Shown here: piece by piece, positions 56,425 to 64,000 of the stretch
Numbering within the stretch: the first letter of the stretch is position 1
Layout: each line of letters opens with the position of its first letter
NCBI RefSeq assembly: GCF_026213295.1
Contig: NC_079412.1
Location: 1,043,656 to 1,107,655, forward strand
Direction of reading: 5' to 3'
Source: Gadus chalcogrammus
Taxonomy: Eukaryota; Chordata; Actinopteri; Gadiformes; Gadidae
Length of the DNA: 64,000 nt
Translations under genes and position numbers: made by a program
The notes under the pieces: model-generated
Told to the model about the DNA's origin: nothing
Database searches by the model: none
The model's input: only the letters and a program-made list of their open reading frames with translations

Positions 56425-58185
56425 AAGTATTCAAAGACGTCCCCAAAATTCAGCCGTGGTGCAGAGTTACAGCCACTCCGAACCAGTCGCACATTGAGCT
56501 TCCCCCAAACGCGCTGTTTCGGTGGGCGTGTCAAGGCAGGTCAAGGAGTGGGGTGGGGGAGAGGCCCTGAGCATCTTGTAGCCACAGTACCATGCGCTCT
56601 GTTTACGGTGGATGTATCGCAATGGCTCGTAGAAACCCATATTATACATAGATATATCATATAACATATATTATCACCTGGCCCTGAGCAGCTTGTAGCC
56701 ACGGTACCATGCGCTGTTTACGGTGGATGTATCGCAATGGCTCTTAGAAATCCATATTATACTTAAGCAATAGATCACGCCAGGCTGTTGTATGTGCTCA
56801 TTATACCACTGTTAAGGGTCGTTGTCCGGCCCCGACGCGCAGCGGAGGGCCGGCGACCCCCTTCACAGTGGTATGAGCACATGCCACTGACTGAAGTGAT
56901 CTATTGCTTTTATACAACGGTTACTGTTATGGGGAAACGAAAGTCATAGACACACTACATTTAAAAAGAAACCAAGAAAGTCAAAGTAGCCATTTTATTA
57001 AAGACTACCAAAAAGTAGTCCCTCCTGGCTGCCTTCAAAATGCACGACGGTCGCTATGCAACATTATACCACTGTGAAGGGGGTCGCCGGCCCTCCGCTG
57101 CGCGTCGAGGCCGGACAACGCCCCTTAACAGTGGTATAATGAGCACATACCACAGCCTGGCGTGATCTATTGCTTAAATATATAATATATATTATCACGG
57201 CCAAAAGCTGTGTGAGCCTCCAGACGATAGGCTATTATGAATCTCAAACGACCGCGTCTACTTCAGATTGATTTGGAAGTGGAAGAACCAGAGACGTCGG
57301 AGAACCCGACGAAGTCCTTTGTGATTCATTATATCGTCTGGACGTGCACACAGCTTTTGGCGGTGAAAATATGTATTATTTCATATAGATATCTATGTAT
57401 TAAATGATATTATTTAGATATAGAGCTCCAGGACTGTAACGCAAGTGTTGTACACTTCCATGTTATTTGGATAACCGTTCTGCTGTTGGTGTGATGGCGC
57501 ATAACACGTCGGACTCTCGTCTCTGGTATTTCTACAACGAGACTCGTATTCGGGGTTATGTCAGCCAAGGTTGAGAATGAATTGGGGGAAAGGAACTTTG
57601 GCTTTGACTCCCTGAAGTACATGAACCACAAAATGGAGGAGAAAGGGATTGTTGGCCGGGAATGTATCCCGCTGTAGCCCTGCTTCCCCCCGCCTCGGCA
57701 GCGGTCAGCGCTAATCACCGCCTCCTGAAGCCGAGGCGGTGGTCCATCGGCAGCGAGGCTCCGGCGAGAGACGACCGCGGTCAACAATCCCTTTCTCCTC
57801 CATGTCGTGGTTCATGCCTACTTCAGGGAGTCAAAGCCAAAGTTCCTTTCCCCCAATTCATTCTCAACCATGGCTGAGATAACCCCCACTACGAGTCTCG
57901 TTGTGGAAATACCAGAGACGAGAGTCCGACGTATAATAAGGAAGTGTAGCCTACAACACTTGCGTTACAGTCCTGGAGCTCTACATCTAAATAATATCAT
58001 ATAATACATAGATATCTATATCAAATAATACATATTATCACGACCTAAAGCTGTGTGCACGTCCAGACGATATAATGAATCACAAAGGACTTCGTCGGGT
58101 TCTCCGACGTCTCTGGTTCTTCCACTTCCACATCAATCTGTAGTAGACAGAACCGCGCGCTGCCTGCTGCCTGCTGCCTGCTGCC
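56425..58185. repeat. Foldback palindrome family, copy F2, inverted relative to F1
   Basis: 56425-56760 is the reverse complement of 37370-37690, and 57180-58185 of 36400-37330, so F1 and F2 form an inverted pair 18.7 kb apart. The right arm (57900 onward) has the 40-bp deletion seen in F1, the left arm (57460-57510) does not. A TTAA-flanked element (56767-57173) is inserted. Confidence 0.85.
56767..57173. mobile_element. TTAA-flanked nested palindrome J
   Basis: Ends GCAATAGATCACGCCAGGC and its complement, flanked by TTAA on both sides (56763-56766, 57174-57177), as for piggyBac or Kolobok-type insertions. The left 120 bp form a second, smaller palindrome (ATACCACTGTTAAGGG...CCTTCACAGTGGTAT) around a GC-rich centre. 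Confidence 0.82.
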
Positions 58186-58462
58186 TATTTGACGTTACGG
58201 CCCCTGGTCCGCCCTTGACACTGCCTCCTGGTGGTTGTTTGCGATAAGACACAATGGGAGCGTCCCCACCGGGATAGAAAAACCTGACAAAAAGTAAGCT
58301 TTCTAAATTTGAGAATATTTGATATTATACTTGATATTTGGGCATTAAAAAAATCTACAGAAAATTGTGAGGTAAAACCAAGCCTGTATCTCATTTAGAA
58401 AGTGGTGTCCCCATCGGGCACCACCCAGTCAGGACAAAATTTAGGTCCTCATGATGTAGCAA

Positions 58463-58493
<31 letters not shown>

Positions 58494-58513
58494 AAGGAGA
58501 CTAGGAAGGAAGG

Positions 58514-61500
58514 AAGAGCAGCTCAATTCTTGAGGTTCAGGGAGGTTAAAGAGGCTGAGAGGAGGACCTCCTTTTCAATGCTTAAAAAGAAACAGGCCAT
58601 TACAGTGAAGGTAAGTTAATACAGAGGTTTTAGGTCGTAATGTGACTATTTAAGACCCAGTAGTCATGTTTGTTTTTCTTTTTTTCTCTTCTTTTCTGAT
58701 TTCTGTAGATTTCGATTGGCATCATGTCAAGGACCAAGAATGGGTTAAAACCTCAAAGAGGGAAAACGTTCTGATTTTAATCAGAACGCAATGGTAGATG
58801 GAGAATATGTGCTTCTCTATCCTGATGGATCTCAGGTAGAAAATATACCTGGTACAGACAGTCCTTTTGTTCTGGAGAATTATAAAGAGGCCATTGGGAA
58901 ATCCTACCAAAGGATTACGCTGTACATCTGCCTTCTTCAGGATTTGAGTAAGTATTGAAATGAACGACATGTATGTAAATAAATAAATAAATAATAATAA
59001 TAGCTAGTTGGTGGTAATTGAGTGAGTCCTTAATGGGATTCAAAGAGGTTGTGAAATTGCCACATATTTTGGATATATCTAGCCTAATAATGATCTTTTC
59101 CGAGGTTATGGAGATGACTCATCTTCAGAATCCGATGATTGTGAAGCATTTGGTCGGCTTCCAATGAAAATGTAAGTTTATCCTGCTATTTTGAGACATG
59201 TGTTAGCGATTTTTGAATATCCATGTATTTCACAGCATTCATTTTTGAAATTTAATTTAATTTAAATTTTTAAATTTAATTTAATTTGTTTGGTGTTATC
59301 TCTACTTTCATCTACAGGCCAATGGAGCAGGAGCAGGACCCAAAAAGACCACATCACCAAACACATCATGTGAATTCTACAAGTAAGTCATAATGGATTA
59401 AATTGATTCTCTTCAGTGCAGTAATATCTTTTTTGGCTTTTGGTTTTTCATTAAATATTTGACTGCGGAAAGTAATTGATTACAGTACCAAAAATAACAC
59501 CTTTTCCAGTAATTTCACAGCAATCTTGTTTCAGTATTTCATTGTTCCTTTTATCCACAGTACATATACAAATGTATATGCACCAGTTGTCATTGACAGC
59601 AGTTCCTCAGATGTTGAGGAAGTCGACTACTCTCAGGTGGAAGACAGGTACTTTGATACAAATAATGCTGTTAGCCTTGTTATTTTTATCTTTCCCTCAG
59701 ATGAAATATTAATCGGCCCAATTACATTGGGCATTTTACCTGGTTTCTGTTGCCATATTAAAATAAATATTTGAATTTCATGTTTTTACTTAAATGACGC
59801 CTTAACAGAAAAACAATCTGGCAAAAATGATTGAAAGCTTGCAACGTGTGCTTCATGCTTATGCCCATCACATTTCCACACTCATATGGTGTACTTACTG
59901 TAATGGGCCCATAAAATACAAAAATATTACTATTTTAACCATGTTCATAACCAAGAGGAGGCAGCGTTAATGTTTCCTGCCTCACACATGTTCTTTTTTT
60001 GCAGAGAGCAAGTTTTTGGACTGACTGCTGCTGACGTTTTGTCAAATCTGTCAGAAGCTATTGACACGAGCAACTGCAGCAGGTTCAACATCAACCGTGC
60101 CAATGTCTGGGATGGGGCTCTGAGGGGATTTAAGCGGTCCTCGTTTGACCCAACCGGTAGCCTTTTGGTGAAATTCACCGACGACATCGGGCAGACTGAG
60201 GACGCTGTTGACACAGGAGGGCTTACGCGGGAATTCCTCACACTGTTGATGGACTCCATTAAAAACAGGCGTTTTTTTGAAGGCAGGGAAGATGGCAAAT
60301 ACCTGTCATTTGACAGCAAAGGTAATTTGGTTTTTGCCACATTTTGACAGTATTATAAATCAATTTGAACTAACCCTGCAACATTGCCATCATTAGCTGC
60401 AGACGGTGATGAGTACTTCCATTTTGGAAGAATGGTGGCCATGTCCATTGTTCATGGTGGTCCAGGGCCTCGTTGCTTTTCCGAGAACTTCTACCACTAC
60501 CTAGTGGGTAAGGTGAAGACTATTGAGGCCCCAATTGCAGACATACCTGATCCTGAACTCAGGAATGTTCTACTTGAGGTAATTGTTTTGTGTTTATAAG
60601 CATATTCAATAAAAAAGAAAATATTATTTTGATGAACAATGAACAATATGGACACCCCAGTAGCTTTACAACCAGTGTGATACTGGAATAATGCCAGTGA
60701 CTTCCATGTTTTGTGTCACTTCTATGTACATTCCAATACAAACCCCTGTCAAAGAGGAATTTAAAATATTCTAGTCTCATCCTTGGTGATTATTTTTGGT
60801 GAATTCTCAAGTATAATTATTTACAATACCAACACATTATATTTGTGCAGTTTTGTCTGTTCATTGCTCTTATTTTACTCTAGATTAAGAATGCAACAAC
60901 TTTGGAAGAACTCTTGGAACTTGCAGATAAGCACGCTAGCATGCTTCCGACAGCAGGATGCTATCGATGCCTGAGGACACTGGAGGATAAGGAACAAGTT
61001 GTTAATGATTACATCCAGTGGTATTTCACCTACCGCAACCATGTTTCCTTCCAGAGGTAGGTCACTCTGACTACTCTGTAGGAATTCCAAAGAGAATGTG
61101 AAGGAAACTCAAATGAATGTCAGAGTCCTACTGGCAGTGTGACTGGCAATAGCATTAAGAACTTACCATGATCTGCCTCTTCCCCTCACCCCCAACCTGG
61201 ATATAGGTTCAAGGACGGCCTGGCTACCCTGAACCTTTTCAATGCTCTGGAACAACATCCCTCCCTGTTCCTGCCTTACTTGGTTTACAGCGCGGAAGAC
61301 CTGAAAGCAGAGACTCTAGAGGCGCTGTTCCGTCCACAAATGAGCCCAACTGGTAGCTCAAACCGCCAGGAGGAGGAGAGAGTGCTTGGCTACTGGCTGG
61401 ACTACTTAATCGCTGTAAAAGGTATTTTCTGTATGTTATTTAAAGTGGCTGTTTAAAGTGAAGTCCACAAATGGATGATAAATCTTAATGTGTTTCATTA

Positions 61501-61752
61501 CTCTCCACTCCCACAGAGGAAGCATCTGGGCTGTCCCTGCAGGACGTTCTGATGTTTGCAACAGGCCTAAAATAAATCCCAGCAGCAAAATTAACACCAC
61601 AGCCTCAACTCACATTCCAGAAACACTCAAGGTTTCCTGAGGCTAATGTCTGCTCAAACACATTGAAACTCCCGATATTACCCTCATATGAGATGTTTGA
61701 GGAAGCCATGAGTTATGGAATTAGGAACTCCCCTGGATTTGGTCTCTTTTGA
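58514..61752 (+). pseudogene. HECT ubiquitin ligase, fish G2E3-like, premature stop before the catalytic cysteine
   Basis: Exons: about 58514-58610, 58709-58947, 59105-59171, 59318-59382, 59561-59647, 60005-60321, 60397-60578, 60884-61056, 61207-61421, 61517-61752. N-terminal part: FLRFREVKEAERRTSFS, SIGIMSRTKNGLKPQRGKT, then after a frameshift and a small deletion VDGEYVLLYPDGS and YKEAIGKSYQRITLYICL. HECT N-lobe: FNINRANVWDGALRGFKRS, AVDTGGLTREFL, DEYFHFGRMVAMSIVHGG. C-lobe: QDVLMFATGLK, TAA at 61573-61575, then in frame to TGA 61750-61752 with FPEANVCSNTLKLPILPSY, whose cysteine (TGC 61651-61653) would accept ubiquitin. The HECT exons splice cleanly and are otherwise open. The N-terminal frameshift in exon 2 and the stop make activity unlikely for the encoded sequence as it stands. 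Confidence 0.88.
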
Positions 61753-62039
61753 GGTGTTAAGACCATTTATCAGACATGCAACTGTTTTAACCTGCATTTC
61801 AAAGTTCATTGTGCAGTTAGTTTGTCACGGTCTGTACATATAAAGCTATAACATTGTTTAAAGAAATTAAATTATTTTCATAAGGTGTACGACGTTTGTC
61901 TCTTCTGAAACATTTTGTGAGGGCTTAACAGTGAGAATTGACAGACTTCTTTGTTTTTCTTTGCATAAATTGGTCATGAAATGTAACCTGATCTTGCATG
62001 AAAGTCACTATTAGCTTCAATGTATTTGTTAATACTACA

Positions 62040-62520
62040 GGCATGCAAACTAGTCACCTTTCGGCGATATTCGCCGTTTTGAAGAAAAAATTGACCACTT
62101 GTGTGATTCGTGGAGATCCGTTGAGAAAACATTTGGGGGGAGGGGGTCTGATGGCCAGCCATGGAGTCCTTGTAGCGCCTGCTAATACATTCTCAATGGA
62201 GAGGCGAGCGGACAGAGAGAAGGCGCAGCATTCTGTCAGGCGGCACGACAAGTGGGCGCACTCCCGTGGAACTGTCGCTTCCGTGCTCGTCGGACGCATG
62301 CGCGCGCTCGTGAAGCCGCGCGGCCAACCGACAGCGCGAGCGGAAAGTCGCCTACCATCTGAAACGGCCAAGCGTGAGCCCAGCGGAGCCTTTAAATGCC
62401 TCGTTTCCACCGAGCGTTTCCACCGCCGACAGTACCCTCACTGTAGGCCGGATGTCGATCGCCGCGGCAGCTACGTAAACATCCCGAAGGTGAACGACGA
62501 GAACTGATTCCCAAAACAAA
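62040..62520. repeat. Unclassified repeat-like, CpG-rich region
   Basis: Begins GCATGCAAACTAGTCACC with a small perfect hairpin CGGCGATATTCGCCG at 62064-62078. CpG-rich to about 62510. Open frames on both strands (61998-62507 plus, 62054-62410 minus) look like composition effects. I do not recognise a protein. The 61753-62039 stretch is the HECT 3' region. Confidence 0.3.
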
Positions 62521-62702
62521 CATAACAAAAATATGGTCACGTAAATAAAATATACAAACGAACAGAGCTTCGTCTCCCCGCGACCTTATACTATCTAAAA
62601 CGTTCTCATCGATTCAGCCAATGAGAGTGCAATCGCGTTGCCATGGCAACGCGAGGGTAAACAAATGATAAGGCACCACCACAAAATACATTGAAGCATA
62701 TG

Positions 62703-62705
<3 letters not shown>

Positions 62706-62741
<36 letters not shown>

Positions 62742-62753
62742 TATATATATATA

Positions 62754-62800
<47 letters not shown>
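62706..62800. repeat. (TA)n microsatellite with short GT centre
   Basis: TA runs 62706-62754 and 62763-62800 separated by GTGTGTGTG. 62810-63018 shows no gene. Confidence 0.95.
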
Positions 62801-62803
<3 letters not shown>

Positions 62804-63018
62804 CGCGAGGGGGTTTGGGTCCTTGTCACCTATTTCATCCCTGATGAGTTTGCACCCCTGATACTAGGTGAACCCCAAAAACAGTCATTGTGGTGGTGGA
62901 AAAGGTTTTAATTTAACCATGGGTCAAACTTTTTAAACATTGAAGATGTCCATAACAATACACACTGGAGGCAGTGCTGTCTGAAAGAAAAAAAAAAACG
63001 TGGCATAGCTACTCATTA

Positions 63019-63457
63019 AGGCCCCGTCCACACGAAGCCGATTTCATGGCGAAACCGCAAAGGTCTTGTACGGTTCGGCCTTCCGTCCCCACGAAGCCGG
63101 CGAATCCGCTGACCGAAACCGCAAACTTCTGAAACCACCCTCAGAGGTGGTTTCAAATCTACCCGGTTTCGTTTTGGATTCGTGTGGACGCCTGAAACCG
63201 ACTGAAACCGTAAACCATGACGTCATCGCCCCACCCCTCGACCCTCTAGCCAATGACTGTTAAGCCCGCGGAGTCTCAGAACTCACAACAACAAGGATTT
63301 CTGTAGCAGAAGCAGCGGCCATTATGGGCCTGGAATGTGTACTACAGGGTTTCTACAGATCTACCCGGTTTCGCTTGACTCAGTCTTTACGGAGATACTG
63401 CAAAACCGGATAGATCGTAACGGTTTCGCCTGTTTCGGCTTCGTGTGGACGGGGCCT
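63019..63457. mobile_element. 439-bp MITE, AGGCCCCGTCCACACGAAGC ends
   Basis: Inverted ends AGGCCCCGTCCACACGAAGC and its complement, flanked by TA on both sides (63017-63018, 63458-63459). Interior carries repeated inverse copies of ACCCGGTTTCG/GAAACCG. Confidence 0.85.
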
Positions 63458-63645
63458 TAGTCTAGCTTCCCTGCTTACTAAGCAGGTACTGCTTAATGTG
63501 CCGGGAACGCTGATCCACTGTCGCCTAAAATAAATGGAACATGAACAAAATAACTGAATAGAAAAAAAACGATGTCCATATTATTTACATATTTAGTCCA
63601 ATGAACAATGAACTACTGTCCAACACTGGGGGAATGTGCTGCTGG

Positions 63646-63976
63646 TCAAGCATGAGGAGGTGTCTCCATGCAGGGTCCATCAGGTGGGGTGTCCCAGTTC
63701 AAAGCGAGCACACCATCCAACAAGGCAATTCTAAAGTCCAGCCATCTCCTTAAGTGTAAGGTAATTGTCAACAGCAGCTGGCCAGTTGATGGGTGGAGCG
63801 AGCTGGCTCTGTCTCTCCAAGTTGGCAAAATATGCTTGGAGATTATCATCTCCACACAAACTGTTTGTAGGTGGCAGAAGGTCTTTGAACTCCTGTAACA
63901 CTTGGGGATCCACTTGGAATCCACAATCCCTTCCACCAAACCAAAGGCCGCAAAGAAAGCACAACAGTGAACTCAT
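63646..63976 (-). CDS. Unrecognised minus-strand reading frame
   Basis: Two overlapping minus-strand frames (63731-63976 and 63646-63939) look like one protein broken by a frame change: QVDPQVLQEFKDLLPPTNS and NLQAYFANLERQSQLAPP in the first, ALLDGVLALNWDTPPDGPC in the second. Codon-like composition suggests a former gene or exon, but I cannot name a family. Confidence 0.3.
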
Positions 63977-64000
63977 GAATAGTTATATTTCAATCTCAAA

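Noticed and set aside
61998..62507. 169-codon frame as a gene
   Set aside because: CpG-rich sequence gives long open frames on both strands. No domain, no splice context and no similarity that I recognise.

Overview
This is eukaryotic nuclear DNA, almost certainly from a teleost fish. The evidence is GT-AG spliced genes, long GT, GA, TATC and TA microsatellites, and a dense mix of fish-type transposable elements (DIRS, PIF/Harbinger with a MADF-BESS partner gene, ZBED-type hAT, an SGNH-ORF1 LINE, tRNA-derived SINE, many MITEs and foldback palindromes). No operons, bacterial signals, CRISPR arrays or phage genes are present. The species cannot be told from the sequence.

Layout. 0-5.4 kb: start of a Ty3/Gypsy gag running off the left edge (minus), a decayed hAT transposase, a Gypsy-type LTR split by a hAT-like element, and a nearly intact Harbinger transposase with one frameshift plus the stump of its BESS partner gene. 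5.4-15.2 kb: a composite repeat, then a three-exon P2X7-C-terminus-like zinc-binding gene whose first intron holds a complete but frameshifted DIRS retroelement (8.46-13.82 kb). 15.65-25.85 kb: a second Harbinger with matching TIRs and TAA target duplications, swollen by nested insertions: a solo LTR, a hAT MITE and a ZBED-type hAT that carries another hAT-like element, which itself carries a palindromic foldback repeat. 26-35 kb: a LINE fragment with endonuclease but no reverse transcriptase, an element with two opposed tRNA-like modules, a second LTR copy and tandem duplications.

35-62 kb holds the most gene-like material. A nine-exon minus-strand gene (38.05-50.65 kb) can be spliced by eye into an intact 908-residue frame with two C2H2-like fingers, a Crypton-type tyrosine recombinase domain with plausible catalytic residues, and a C-terminal SANT-like module. 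Its introns hold a MITE and large palindromes. Two inverted copies of one foldback family lie on either side of it, about 18.7 kb apart. On the plus strand, a zinc-ribbon exon at 35.2 kb and a HECT ubiquitin-ligase gene of the fish G2E3-like type at 58.5-61.75 kb may be one gene whose giant intron contains the recombinase gene in antisense. The HECT frame has a single stop codon 26 codons before its catalytic cysteine.

The strongest leads are the intact spliced recombinase gene, the foldback family whose two arms share private deletions copy by copy, a MITE inserted at the exact centre of a perfect palindrome, and palindromic elements with 6-bp target duplications and a paralogous empty site inside this window.
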